A DNA stretch of 64,000 bases. It comes from Eonycteris spelaea (taxonomy: Eukaryota; Chordata; Mammalia; Chiroptera; Pteropodidae). The stretch spans positions 3,410,001 through 3,474,000 of the forward strand of contig PUFA01000006.1 in assembly GCA_003508835.1 (NCBI GenBank), in the 5' to 3' direction. The notes under the pieces are model-generated. The model made no database searches, was not told the origin of the DNA, and saw nothing but the letters and a program-made list of their open reading frames with translations. Below, piece by piece: positions 1-13,049 of this stretch (the stretch's first letter is position 1; every line of letters begins with the position of its first letter). A program made the position numbers and the translations under genes.

Positions 1-337
1 GACATTATCAGATGTTGTCTTGAAGTTCAGAAACAATGATAATAATGAAAAGACTATTGAACTAGGACTAGAAGTAATTTGTAACCTTAGAATTTTTGAA
101 AGGAAGGATAAGAATAGATGCCAGATTTATTTTTCACAGACAGATTTGTAGAGACAGTATGGTCTGGTGTGGTAATTTATAGTATATTCTCCTAATGCTT
201 CCTCTAGTCTCATTTTTGTTCATATGTCACAGTTACTGAGATATCAGAAAACTCACTTTTTTCTTTAAAAAAGAAAACTTGTGTTCTAAAGCCAATGATT
301 TTTATACTTAATGGTTCTCTCAAATTTGTTTTTAAAG

Positions 338-768
338 TTTCATTAAGATCATTCACGTACTGTACAATTTATCCATTTAAAATATACAATTCAGTGGTTT
401 TTAGTATATTTAACAAGTTGTGCAGCCATTACCATAGTCATTTTTAGATATTTCATCATCTCCAAAAAAGAATGTTAGTACCCATTAGCAGTCACTCCTC
501 ATTTCCCCATCCTGTCTTAGGCCACCACTAATGTGCTTAATATTTCTATAGATTTGCCTATTCTGGACATTTCATATAACTATGATTAAACAATAGATGG
601 TCTTTTGTATCTGGCTTCTTTCACTTAACATAATTTTTCAAGGGTTATCCCTTGCATATATATATCAATGTCTCATTTTTCTGCTGAATAATATTCCAGT
701 GTATGATTGTTTCACCTTTTATTCATCCATTCATTTGTCGTGGGCATTTGGATTTTTTAGTGTTTTAA
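338..768 (-). mobile_element. LINE-1 3' fragment
   Basis: The + strand carries the complement of the old L1M 3' region: attcagtggtttttagtata, then cccattagcagtcactcc, gatttgcctattctggacat and ggcttctttcacttaacata. The element is therefore antisense to FOXJ3 and truncated. Confidence 0.75.
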
Positions 769-1317
769 AAACCCTTCCCTATCTTCATCTTAATCCTCAC
801 CTTGCCAACTCCACCCTTCCCATGGCTTTTCTTTTGGATTATAACCTCTGCAATGCATTCTGCTCAGTAGTGGGTATATAACAATGAGTAAGACATGGAC
901 CTTGAACATTTGTATAGTGTGTTTATGGTTTACATGTTTCTCAGACATTTCATACACAACAAATGAGACAATATATGAAAAATGTAATATAGGTAAAGCA
1001 TTTTTTGAGATTAGCAATATGGAGTTTAGCTTAGGTGACTTGCCCAAGATTACACACTTAAATCAGTGATAGAGCAATTAGAGCATCTTAGTCCATGTCC
1101 ATTGCTATTTCCATTATTCTGTACTGCTATTCCAACTTAAAGGATCCCTGTGTGAATTCCTAGATAATAAGAGGGACTTGGAATTTTTAATGTTTAATCT
1201 TCAGGATTTAGGAAGAGATTTCTCTGACTAGATTCTGTCACTTATTTGTTCTTTGGTTTAGATAAGTTATAACATTTCTGCTTTTTCTTTCAAAATTTTA
1301 GTGGGAATTAGTGTGAT

Positions 1318-1580
1318 GATCGTGGTAGTGATAATAGCTAATATTTTCTGAAGACTTACAATGTATGGGCCGTAAAGTGTTCTAAGTACATTTATTATTC
1401 ATATAATCTCACAACTCTAAAAGGTAGATTTTATTAGAAAAATTTTACAGGTAAGGAAACAGGCACACAGCAGTTAAGTAACTTGCCTAAGGGTATGTAG
1501 GAGTGGAAAGAGCTGGGATTTGAACCACTACAGTCTATTTTCAGAACTCAGTGGGTCTTAATCACTACACTGTACTGTTA
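1318..1580 (+). repeat. MIR SINE
   Basis: Contains the typical MIR run: gataatagctaatattt, an acaactctaaaaggtaga segment, acaggtaaggaaacaggc, taagtaacttgcctaaggg and ctgggatttgaaccac. Old and diverged. Confidence 0.75.
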
Positions 1581-2774
1581 ACTGTGTTATGAATTAATAG
1601 AGGGCACTGTTTCAAGTAAAGACATGACCAGAATATGAAGATTGGATTTTGAATATAGTTGGGGAAGCAAACAGCAAGATTAAGTTGACATTACATCCAC
1701 ATTCATTTTAAATAGGAAACTCCCACTACAGTGTACAGAGATACATGTTGTTTTGGCATTCAGGTACTTTTTTATTTTTATTTTTTCCTGCTAATAGCCT
1801 CTCAACTCAGAAATTGCATTATTTTCTGCCCTTCACTGTCGGCTTTGTTAGTCACTTAGCTTTCCACATTGCCACTATTCAGAAACCTTGGCTAAAGCTC
1901 ACTACCTCACTGTCTTCCTTTAACTGTGAATTTTTGTTTTCCACTTTGAACAGGTAGCCTTCAGTCTTACATAAAGGGACTTTTTAGCTCCTCTACCCCA
2001 AAACTCAGAAAACATCACAGTGACATTTTATAACAACTGTCAAAAAATTTTGACCACCCTTAAATTTGGCATAACTCAATTTTAGTATACAAATAACAAG
2101 AAATGAAGCACAGTGTTTTGGTTAAAGAGATTGACTTATACTGAAATTGGAAAAGGCATCTGCTGTACAGGATTTTGGGTTTAATAGAATTTGTTATAAC
2201 CAGATCAGCAAGGCATTATTACTGTGGGCCATCTGTTGGGATATGGAAATAGCTTTGTTATATGGAACCAGATGTTGCATTTATATTTATAACAATGGCA
2301 TTCTACTTATTTTAAGTAACCTTTTGTAGTTAGGTACCTTCGGCTGTTGTTCTACTTGACATATCAACTGATAATCTGAGAATGTAATGTCTTTCAAAGT
2401 GGTTATTATTTTTCTACAGAATTGAGGTAAAACAACTGAAACAAAGCAAGTGAGACTCATATATGGTGTCAAACTTTAGTACTGTAACAAGATAAATATA
2501 GGGTAAATATGAAAATAAGATAATTAGGACCATATTCAATTAGAAGTTAATAAGTCTAGTTTGCAATAATTACTAAACCACCCTGGTTGCTCTAAGAATT
2601 TTATCATATAGCTAAAGTGATCTCATTTGCCATAAACACCTACATTAATAACACTGCCCTGCCTGACTTATTTCCCATCATCGATGGGTGAAGTAGTCTG
2701 TAATGGACTCAAACTTATGGAATGCAGTAAGTAGAACTTGTTAGAAGTAGTCTTAAAAAGAGAGCTCTCTTCTG

Positions 2775-2985
2775 AGTTGACTGCTAATAATTTTGAGGCG
2801 GGGAAAGTCCTTGGGTGGGAGTTTTAGAAAACACTAATCCCATTCATGAAGACTCTGTCCCCATGACCCAAACCCCTCCAAAAAACCCCGCCTCCTAATA
2901 CTGTCATCTTGAAGGTTAGGATTTAATCATGAATTTTGGGGACAGGGGTGGGGGACACAGACATTCAAATTATAGTGTTGGCTAT
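2775..2985. mobile_element. MaLR-like LTR fragment
   Basis: Holds the segment actaatcccattcatgaaga, cctcctaatactgtcatctt and ggttaggatttaatcatgaa, followed by gacacagacattcaaa. This resembles mammalian MaLR/MLT-type LTR sequence. Family assignment is tentative. Confidence 0.4.
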
Positions 2986-3837
2986 TTTTAAATTGTCTTC
3001 AAATCATACGTAGGGAGAGTCATGGATTCCATTGATGAATTGACTGATTATTCCAGGATGACCCTGTATCTGAAGGATGCTTTACTCAGTAAACTGACTT
3101 TTAATTAAGTTTTCTCCAAGAGTACAAACTTAAAAGCTGTAGTTGAATTCTCCTATCTAAACAGAGTGGTATAGTAGTATCAAGGAAATAAGATTGATCT
3201 TCTGATGTATTGGCAGGGTATGGTGCCATGTGACCTTATTAAAGATCTTGGAAGTTGGGATCAACTTTTTTTCTAAGGTTGGGACCTGGCTTTAACTGTG
3301 TGTTGAACATTAGTTTGTGAGAGGGATGGATGAGGGGGAAGACTGCTAGAATAAATTATAACAATTTCAAATTTTGTTCACTTATAGAGAGGTGGAATTG
3401 GGAGGCGAGTGCAGTATGGTAGAAATAGGTTATTGTTAAGATGCTAGATTTTGGCAGTGGGTACATAGATGTTTGTTAAATTCTTAAAGATAACTGAAAA
3501 TTTCTGTGGCTTGGCTGTAGAGCTTCAGGAAATTTTATTGCAGACACAACAGTCAAATATGCTGCAGTCAGGAGCATCTGTTTACTCTTCTGAATAAAGA
3601 TGGAGCAGACTGTCATGGGAGGAGGTAAACAATATATGGCATCAGTTTCTGCTACTGTGGTTGAGTCTGTGAGTCTGTGACATGCTTTACCTGTCTACTC
3701 TGTAAGGTGGTATTGTTCCACTGTGTATATACCTGAAAAGTAATCACCATTTAAAATGGCATCTTTGCGTATTGGAGGAAGTCATATTTTATATTATTAA
3801 TAGAGCATATGTGTTTTAGAAAGATTTCCATCTTACA

Positions 3838-4060
3838 TTTGAATAATACTTTTTGAAAAGCATTTTCTCTGATCTGTTTTATTTTGGAGCCTCACAATAG
3901 CCCTGTAATATAGGTGGGGCAAATAATATTCTTGTTGACAAATGGCGAAAATGAAATACAAGCTAAGACTTACTTAGTATAACTCAGTCATTTAGTAGTA
4001 GAGCAGAGACCCACCTCCTGCATTCTGTTTCTCATCTTATATTCTGTACTAGAAAACTGA
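3838..4060 (+). repeat. MIR SINE, diverged
   Basis: Segments gagcctcacaatagccctgt, aaatggcgaaaatgaaat and gtagtagagcagagaccc follow the order seen in MIR elements. Confidence 0.5.
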
Positions 4061-5069
4061 AAAGGTTATTAATAAAGAACATACTTTGAATTTTTATGGT
4101 AGAAATTAAAGGTAATGGACTCCAAAGGACCTAGGCTACTTGGAACAGCCTTTGTCTTGTAATAATATCAGAGTTGGGAATATAAAACTATTGGGAGCAA
4201 CTTCTTCCCTTGTTAACTTTGAGTCCATTTCTAGTCATTGGATGTATTTTCACTTGAGCCTGCGTTCTTTGTCTTTGCAGAATTCTAGAGGTAAGGAGAA
4301 GATGGAATCAGAAGGGCGACTTTTAAGGATTACTAAGTAGCAAAATTGGTCTTATTTTATGGAATTACATATCTATAAAATTTAGGCATTGAGAAATTGT
4401 CTGGAACATGATTCTACTGAGAATGCTTAGGTTACTGCCATTGAGTATTGTCTCTTGCTTGGTGGGTAGGAGGAGTGACAGTATATTCCATATGCGGAGG
4501 AAAAAAGACTGGGTGAGCAAACATCACAATGGATAGTCTTTATTGTCTTTTTTGAACCTGTTTATATTTTCTAAGTTTTTTACAATGAGCATATATTCTA
4601 TAGTCAGAAAAAATAAGCATGTATGATTTTTGTGGTTCAAATGAAATTTTGGAAAATATGAATGATAGCACTGTAGAAGAGCAGTTTAAATACTTGGTAC
4701 TGTCAGTATTTTGCTTTCTAGGCAGTTATGTTAATAAATCAGTTTGGTAAGTTATTTGATTATAAGCTTATGGGTCAAATTGTGGATGTCTTAAGTGCTT
4801 TGGATTTTTTTTTTTTGCATTAGAATTTGGTAATTTAGTTCTGCTAATCAAATTAATTTTAGTCCTCCAGAAGCAACCAAAACCTTAGGTTACATACAGT
4901 AATTACTTATCAATAAATAAAAAATAGCACATTGATTTATAATGAAAACTAGGCTTAGGATATGCTCATATGCTTTTATTTCTTTGGCAGGTTTCTACTA
5001 AGAAAAACCAAATTGTTAGTGCTTCTTTAAAGTACTGTTTTCATCCAGTGACGTTGGACTCATTAATTT

Positions 5070-5220
5070 TTCTCACTTGTTTTTTCATTTATTCACCATC
5101 TGCTATGTCATGGGGACTGTACTAAGAGCTATGGACACAAGTAAAAGGCAGGGTCCCTGCCAGCAAAGAAACTTGCTTTTAGCTTGGGAGAGACATCACA
5201 GAGCTATCTTTATGGAAGTA
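5070..5220 (-). repeat. LINE-2-like 3' end
   Basis: The + strand shows tttattcaccatctgctatg, ggactgtactaagagctatg and ggcagggtccctgccagc, the complement of a common LINE-2 3' end. Confidence 0.5.
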
Positions 5221-5894
5221 TACTGGGAGATCTTCTGTTTTCTAGTTTTTATCTAGAAAGGCAGAATGACTAGCTTGTTTGTTTGAAGAACTTAATGCAT
5301 TTAGTGCTGTGGAGCTTTAAGAGGAGCTCGTGGCTTCATAGTTGTTTCTCTGAATGCAAAATATTGAAAATCATTGATCTAAAGAATTTTTTTTTCCACA
5401 TAAGAAGCATTTCTTATTGAGGTCGATGACCTCGGCATACAGATTTATATCAAACTTGCTTTGAGACCTTAATTAAGAAACCTTGTATTGCGTCTTCTAG
5501 GATGGAGACAGTGTCTTTTTTGTCTTTTATCCTGTATACTAAGCACTGTACATGACACATAATAGTCATCATACTAGGAAGGATGTTTCATGTTTTAGGA
5601 TTTTAATATTGGTGTAAATATATTGTAACTTGCCTTATATCTAATAAGATATATAATAATTCCTAGATTGTTAAGAGGTAATCTTTCATTCAGGCCAGTG
5701 AGATATCCCACTAAAACATATGATACATAGTCATTTGGCTACTCTTAGAATAACTGATAGCTGTAAGGTGTCTGTTGTTAGCTCTCATTGACACAATATT
5801 TGCTTCTAACTTCATCTCTTTTCTAATCCTCTATAGAACAGTAAGAGATCTAGTTTGCCTTTAACAAGATAGCCCTTCAAATATTTGAATGTGT

Positions 5895-6205
5895 TACTCA
5901 TTCAGCAAATATTTCTTGCACCTACGTATGCAAGGCACTGTCTTGGGCATTATGAGAGATCCAAAGGTAACTAAGATGCATAGTCTGTTCACAAAGAACT
6001 GATACAGAGAAAGAGCCATGCGTTTGTTGAAAAGAGAATTTTTTGCTTATGATAATCAGGAAAGATATATAGAGTGGTAATGTTTGAATTAAGATTAGTG
6101 ATGGGACATTCTAGGCTGAGAGCATAATGAAAAACCTAGAGCGAAAGGAGCACGATGTTAAGTTAGAGGAGTAGCAAGAAGTCCAAGTTGGCTGTTTCAC
6201 AAACT
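5895..6205 (-). repeat. LINE-2-like fragment
   Basis: Begins tcattcagcaaatatttctt and contains aaggcactgtcttgggcatt, later gggacattctaggctgagag; this is an antisense LINE-2-like order. Confidence 0.5.
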
Positions 6206-6214
6206 ATGCTCTAG

Positions 6215-6315
6215 GATATTAAGAATATTTTTATTATGGCCTCAGTACCCAGAGGAGTGTTTGACAAATGATTGGGCCTCAGTAAATATTTGTCGAATGA
6301 ATGAATAAATGGTCA
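6215..6315 (+). repeat. LINE-2 3' terminus
   Basis: Ends cctcagtaaatatttgtcga followed by atgaatgaataaat, the characteristic LINE-2 3' end with its short GAAT-type tail. Confidence 0.55.
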
Positions 6316-7024
6316 CATTTGGGAAATGCCGAACATCCTCCCTTGAAAGGATCACAAGGCAATTTAGGATATTGAACACTCCGATTAAGTCCTTTAGAAG
6401 AAAAAAATGCTATCTCAAGCTTTTTTGACTACGAAATACCTATTAACAGTTCTTGAAGTCCTCTGGTAAATATTAGACAGGGGTCTCTGTGCTAGAGGGG
6501 ACAAGGAAAACTGGGAAGTGTTTTCTTCTTCAAGCTAAACACACCTAGTTTCTTCAGCCATCCTAAACTCCTCTCTAGTCTGATATCACTCCCTGCAAGC
6601 ATTCTAGTTTGTAAGTGTTCTTAAAATGAGGCGCTCTAAGCAACACACTCCTCCAGTTTTGAACTAACCAGTGAAGAGTTCATGGGACTGTTACCTTCCT
6701 TGATCTGAATATATTCTTCTGATGAAGCCTTAGATTGTATTTTGTTTCTTTGTAGCAGCTGAGTCACTTTGTTGGCTCATATTCAGTTCTCATATTAATT
6801 TACAAGAAGTTCTTTGAGTAGATTCAGAGAGATTTCCTATTACTAGAGCTAATATATGAATGCCTGTTTTCTTCTGATTAAGTCTAGTCTGTTTTCTCAG
6901 AAGTACTAGTCATTCTTAAGCTTCCCGAAATCTGAGAAAGAAAAGAAAAAATTATTGTACAATGCTGAATTTGATCAAGTAACATGAAAGTCCAACTGTA
7001 TTGCTGAGTATACTCAAAAGTAGA

Positions 7025-7600
7025 CAAAATACAGTGACTCCCCATATACCCCTCATAGATTCAACCATTATGAAGCTTTTGCCACTTTTTTTTTTTAATG
7101 CCTACAGCACTTGGTATTCCTAAGTGGTCTCCCATCTAAGTACTAACCAGGCCCAACCCTCCTTAGCATCCGAGATCAGATAAGATTGGGCACGTTCAGG
7201 GTGGCATGGTCATAGACAAATTTTGCCATGTATGTCTTCACTGTCTTTTTTGCTTAAGTATTTTAAAGAAAATCATAGACGTTGTCTTTTCATCCCTGCA
7301 AACTTCATCATGGGTCTCTAGCAAATATTCTTACACATGCCATCATCGTATCTAACAAAATTCACAATATTTTCTAAATGTCATCAAATACCATTTCATA
7401 ATAAAATGTCCTCAATTTTTTAAAAATGTCTTTTTACAGTGGTTTTTAATTGAATCAATACCCAAACAAGGTCTACACATTACCTTTAGTTATGTTTCTT
7501 GTCTCTTTTAACCTAACACAGTCTACTCTTTTTGGCATAATTTCACTCGATCCACTCTTTTGACCCTTTATGTCTCTACCAAGTTCTGTTACTGTTCCCT
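7025..7600 (-). mobile_element. old LINE-1-type fragment split by the 5S-derived insert
   Basis: Left of the 5S copy: ccccatatacccctcataga and ttcaaccattatgaagcttt. Right of it: aaggtctacacattaccttt and gtttcttgtctcttttaacc. These belong to one antisense L1M-like 3' region, so the 5S copy is younger than this element. Confidence 0.55.
7100..7217 (-). pseudogene. 5S rRNA-derived retrocopy / possible SINE, copy 1
   Basis: Read on the minus strand, the segment is a full-length 5S rRNA-like sequence of 118 nt, from gtctatgaccatgccacc at its 5' end to gtgctgtaggc at its 3' end. It differs from 5S rRNA at well over ten positions, many of them C-to-T or G-to-A at former CpG sites, so it is not a working gene. 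Its 3' end abuts a run of T on the + strand (7086-7096), i.e. an A-tail in its own orientation. The flanks cttttgccac (left) and attttgccat (right) share ttttgcca, a likely target-site duplication. It sits inside an old LINE-1-type repeat. It may be an isolated 5S retropseudogene or a member of a 5S-derived SINE family. Confidence 0.88.
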
Positions 7601-7629
7601 TTGATAATATCTATAAGACTTTTTTTTTT

Positions 7630-7790
7630 ACATCAATTCAGCAAACATTTCAAAATATTTATTATGTACAAAATGTGCTAGGCATTGTGAGAGATAGAAA
7701 GTTTAATTTAACATGTACCTGGCCCCCTAGGAGCCAGAGATCCAATGGTAGAGACAGACGCATATAGAAACAATATGAAGCAGACCATTT
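7630..7790 (-). repeat. LINE-2-like fragment
   Basis: aattcagcaaacatttcaaa, then tattatgtacaaaatgtgct and aggcattgtgagagatagaa on the + strand mark an antisense LINE-2-like 3' end. Confidence 0.45.
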
Positions 7791-9850
7791 GCCTTCCAAT
7801 GAGTTATACCTTGATTATATAACCTCACATTTTTTCCCCCCAGAAATTGCTGCCAATGGAATCTTTTCTTAATATATTGCTTTAATCATGTCTTGGTCAG
7901 GAGCCCACAGATAAGGAACCCTCTTGAAAATCCAAACTATACAGTTTTTGGCCTGGCACTCAGTACTCTTACTAGCTGTCACCTTTACCTGAAGTGGAAT
8001 GCCTCAAGGCACAAACATCCTCTTTTTTTTAAACCAAATTTATAGTATTGTGTAGAATTTTCATTTCTCAGACAAGATTATAGACATTTTAGGAGCAGAA
8101 ATCTTGTTGTCTTTTTCTGCATATACTGGGAAGCGTAATAAGTACTTTTGAAGAGTCTTACTACATATGTCAATGGGCTGTTCTTGCTGCCTGCTACCCT
8201 CCCAGTGTCAGCCACAGCTTCTGGTAAAAAGTCAGTAATCTAGATCTGGGTCTCTTCTGTTACCCAAAAGCCTCCTTTAAAAAAGCCCATTCAGTTATCT
8301 AAAAACACAGATGACAGATACATGGTTTACACATTGCCCCTTTCCCATCACTATGTGGCTGGCAAACTACTGATGGCTGGTTGTGTTTAGACGTGACTTT
8401 CTCAGTGTAGCACTTCAGATAGCCACTACCTGTCAAGCATAATTGACTAAGTGATGTGAAACGTGTTTGCTATCCTTGTTCTAAACTAGTAGTTCCTGAA
8501 CAAGCTGTGTATCAGAATCACCTGAGATATTTTTAATTGATTCCCTTTGTTTCTGATGATAGGTTAGAAATGATTCTTATGAAGTTAGTGGTTTGTAGAC
8601 TGGCTTTGGAGACCAGACAGGTAATTTTATTTGGTTAAACAGCTCTATTGTGTAGACTATAACTTCTTTTCTTTTCAGTTGTGGTACAACATGTTATTCC
8701 TCTGACAGTCTCTGACAGTATGTTCTGATATATTCAGTTTACTTCTCAAGTATATGGTAGGATCTCTTGCTTTGAATTACACCAGGCAAAACACATGAAT
8801 CAAATGCCCAATATAAAGATACAAGATCCAGAGAAGTGGCATCTTAGTTTTCTAAAAATAACTGAGTTTAAATTTAAAGCCTCAAAACCCATCAGCCCTC
8901 TGAAAGCTTATTCTCACTGTTTCTTGAATACCTTTAAGTGTTTAAAATAGAGCTCAACATTTTTGGATTGAATAATCTTTTGAATTTTTCACATTTTACG
9001 TATATTTAATAAAGGTGATTTAAACATAATGTGATTTAATTTCATATACCTTTCATTTTCCACACACAAAAAAATCTACAAATTGGGGGAAAGTTCTTTA
9101 TTAGTCCACATGATTTGATTTTGGGACTGGAAATTGTGGTTAAGGTATTAAGCAACGTAGAGAGACTGAAGCTTCAGGATTATCCAGTGAGTTAATGACA
9201 GACCCAGAAATAGAATCTTATGTTATTTACTTGAGTTATGATTTGGTTTGAAGAGGGTGGCCCGTGATCTGTTTACATAAATTGCAGGAAGTAAGGTTTG
9301 GGGTTTGGAAGAAGTTATATCTCTCTGAAGTTTGGCCAAGAAGCTCCCCCTCCCCCACATTTACCATCTGTTTTATTGACACTAGTCCTAAACTGTGAAG
9401 GGTAAAGAAGCAGTTCAGACTTACACTTCCTACTTTTAAACAGTCTTAAGAAGCTAAAGCTGATTCTTAGTTGTCATGCTTTTTTTCATCTTCTGTTATT
9501 AGGAGAAAGGGTATAGCCTAAGTAGTTGATTTGTAGACAGTAGTAGAGTGGTTTCTTGTGGAATTTTTTTCAGGATCTATACAGGTATAGAAAACTTTTT
9601 TATGAACCATAAGTGTATCTTCATGAAACATGTTTAATTAATAAACAAACTTTCCTGCTGGTTCGAGGAGTTATAGATTTGAAAACAATTGCTATAGTAG
9701 AGTTGCTTACTGATGAAGTCATTACTTTTACTCTCTCCTCCCTGTTCAGTTTGGGGAATGAGGGTGGCTCCTCTGACACTAGTGAAGGAAGAAGCAGGAA
9801 CTTAACAGAACAAGAACATTTGTATGTGATGGTTCTAAACTTGCTCTTAC

Positions 9851-10820
9851 AGCTTTATTGAGATGTAATTCACACACCGACTTAGGGTATAAAATTCATT
9901 GCTTTTCAGTATATTCATAGATTTGTATATTCATCACTGTACTTTAATTTTAGACCATTTTCCTCTCCCTTTGAAAGAAACCCCATACCTAATAGCAGTC
10001 AATCCCTTTTACCTCTCCCCCCTACCCAAACCCTAAGAAACTACTAATCTAATTTAAACTACTAAGCCACAGTCTAACTACTAATATAAATTTGGCTATT
10101 TTGGACATTGGATATAAATGGAATCATATAATATGTACTCTGGTAACTGACTGGCTTCTTTCACTTAGTATATTTTCAAGAGTCATACATGTTGTAGCAT
10201 ATAGCATTCCTTTTTATTGCCAAATAGTATTCTATTATATAGGTGTAACACATCCTTTCATCGGTTAATTGACGTTTGGATTATTTCCACTTTTTTGCTA
10301 TTAGTGATTTAATGCTGCTATGAACATTTGTGTACAGATACTTCTGTGGATGTATGTTTTCATTTCTGGGATATATATCTTATGAGTGAAATGGCTGTGT
10401 CATGTGGTAACTTTTAACTTTTTGACAAACTGCCAAAATGTTTTCTAAAGAAGCAGCACTATTTTACATTTTCGACAGCAATGTATGAGAGTTTGTTTCT
10501 CCACATCTTTGCAACACTTGTTATTGTCTGTTCTTTTGATTACAGCCATCTTAAGATGGTGTGAAGTGATATCTAATTGTAGTTTTGATTTGCATTTTCC
10601 TAATAACTAATGATGTTGAACATCTTTTCATGTGTTTATAGGACATTGGTATATCTTTGGAGAAGTGTCTCTTCAAACCTTTGCTTGTTTTTTTTTTTTT
10701 TTTTCCAGTCAAATGCTCTACCCCTGAACTATATCTCAAAATCTTTCTCCATGTTTTTAATGGGGTTGTCATTTTATATTGAGTTGTAAGTTATTTCTAT
10801 ATTCTGGACACTTGCTGTTT
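9851..10820 (-). mobile_element. LINE-1 3' fragment carrying the tRNA-Cys-half insert
   Basis: Starts agctttattgagatgtaatt, continues with tcactgtactttaattttag, ggcttctttcacttagtata, tgatttgcattttcctaata and ends near tatattctggacacttg. This is an antisense L1M 3' region, truncated. The tRNA-Cys-derived insert lies at 10688-10736. Confidence 0.8.
10688..10736 (-). mobile_element. tRNA-Cys 5'-half retroposon with poly-A tail
   Basis: On the minus strand a 31-nt segment (10735-10705) reads gatatagttcaggggtagag followed by catttgactgg, then 17 A (T run at 10688-10704). This matches tRNA-Cys(GCA) from about nucleotide 4 to the 5' side of the anticodon arm, with A-box-like content. The insertion interrupts a LINE-1 fragment. 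The interrupted LINE-1 text is present on both sides (caaacctttgcttg at 10674-10687 and caaaatctttctccatg from 10737), which looks like a decayed target-site duplication. It cannot be a tRNA gene, since the 3' half is missing. It could instead be a 5' remnant of a tRNA-derived SINE with unusual structure. Confidence 0.7.
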
Positions 10821-10979
10821 TGACTGTGGATTGGTCCTACATTACTTGCTTGGAGGCAGAGAGAAGTGATGTATACAAAGACTATATTGAAAAGATCTGG
10901 TGACTTTTCAGTCATATCTTACTGTCCTTATATTAAGTTTACTATCTTCCAACTCTTGAGGAACCTGAACCTGGTATAT

Positions 10980-11170
10980 TCATTAAATGAACAAATATGA
11001 CTGCTGACTTTATCTACCAGGTTTTGGGGTATATAACAAAATGAAACAGATAAAAGTTTCTGTTCTCATAGAGCTTACATTCTAGTAGGAGAGAAATAGT
11101 TAACAAAAGTCATATCAGATGGTGACAAGAGATAAGATAAAACAAGGGACATAATGTGATGAGCATTCTA
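10980..11170 (-). repeat. LINE-2-like fragment
   Basis: Contains ataaaagtttctgttctcat, agagcttacattctagtagg and a gtgacaagagataagataaa segment, an antisense LINE-2-like arrangement seen several times in the window. Confidence 0.45.
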
Positions 11171-13049
11171 GCATATTTTCATCTTTCCTGATTTCTTAAT
11201 CTTTTCCTCTGCTCTGACTGCTTGACCTATTTCACTCTCCATTTATTTTCATTGTGTACTCTTTTAAGATAACCTTTTATTTCCCTCTCACTCCTAATCT
11301 TTAACCCCGCTGCAGTCTAACTTTTGATTTTGCTAGTCCACAAAACCCACCCTCTATAGTATTAATGATCTTAAAGCCAATATTCCCTTCTCAGGGAATA
11401 TTTACAACCATCTTGATCTACATGTAAAGCTATTGCCTTATTAACTCATATGCTGGTATCTCTAGTACAATTTTCTCATTTTTTTTCAAACTATTTCCTT
11501 CTCTCTCAATTATCTATTAGGGTTCTCTAAAGTTAAGTTTAGCCTCTCTTTTCCTTTTAATACTCCTGTGGTGAATTGATCATCTCACATGATTTTCGTT
11601 GCTTTCTGAGAGCACATGACTGAGATCTAAATTCTTAGCTCAAGCTGCACTGCTGTCTTCCAGGTTAGCTAGTGGGGCTGAGATGAACAGCTGATTGCTA
11701 CTCATTTAGCAGGATTCTTTTCCTCTTAGTCCTTTCTCTGGCATATTTCTCCTGTTCAGGCTGATTAACACATAGGTTATTTCCAGTACTGCTTTAACGA
11801 TCACCTGTGACTCATGGTGTAACAATTCATTGTTCAGTCAACCTGAATCAAAGGGGTTATTCCTTCGTGGATGCTAGTAAATTTTCTACTTTTAAGTCTT
11901 TTAAAAGATTGGCTCAGTTCAGAAGTAAAACAAAACAAAACAAAAACCGTCTCTTGTAGTGCTATAACACTGATTTTCAACAAACTTTTTAATTTTTTTG
12001 TCTAGTATTACCCTTGTGCTTTCATTCAAGCTACTGTCACAGTCACTGAAGCATGAATTTTCCCTTTTGTATAGAGGAGGAAATTATGCCTTAGAGAAGT
12101 TAACAATATACCACGGTCACAATTGGGATTCCAGTCTAGATCCTGAGTCAAAGGCATAAATACTCTAAGTTCTTTATAAACTATAAAGCTTTATATCTCT
12201 GTGTGGGTGGGAGGGAAGAGAGAAGTGTTTATTAGAATTACTTGGGAGCTTTTTCAAAATACTCAGTTCCATTTCACCTCCTGCTCCCAAGTAACGTATT
12301 ATTATACAACTGTTTGTTAAACATTTTCCTAAATGTGAATAGTTTGTCACAGTTTAATATGCACTTGAAGACTGCTCATATTAAAAGGAATTCCATATCC
12401 TTCTGTTGGTGATGGGCTATGATACATTAGCTTCTATCGAAGAGTACCCATCAGTAAATGACTGGTTTTACTACCCATATTCTGGTTGTGTCATTCAACA
12501 CAAACTTACTTTCTTGCATGTTGGTTTTCAGAGGATTTGGAGAAAATGCTATGTTGGCACTAACTTAAACTGTATAAATTATGGATGTAATTGAATAAGT
12601 TAATATAATTATTCAATAGTAGTTGCTCCAGAGGTTTGAGTTTGTAATTTGGAGGACACTTTGAAATTTTCCTGACTTTACTGTGAACTTTAGCTGTCTT
12701 TTGTGAGATTTCCATGTTGCTGGTTATTTCCTGAGTAGGGAGAAGGAGATTGGCATATGTTTGATTTTTCAGTTAACCAGCCTGGGGTTCAGGACACCAT
12801 TTAGGAGCAGTAATCTAGATTAAAATGAAGAAAACAGAAACTAGGGCATTGAGGCCAGAGCAGATTAGAAAGATATCTAGGAACTGAGTTGGTAGTAAAT
12901 GGTAGTTATTTGGGGACCCTAAAGGTGTTGTTCTTTAGGGGACTCAGTAGTATATAATATCTTTTTCCTTTACCTGAATTCTGAACTGACGGAGGAATAA
13001 AACAAGAACCAACAGGTGAAAAATGGAATATTACCATTTGTAAAATTAT

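Noticed and set aside
7100..7217. Functional 5S rRNA gene
   Set aside because: More than ten substitutions, many at former CpG sites, including in the internal promoter part, and poly-A-type flank: a retrocopy.
10705..10735. Functional tRNA-Cys gene
   Set aside because: Only the 5' half is present; no anticodon loop, T arm or 3' acceptor strand follows.
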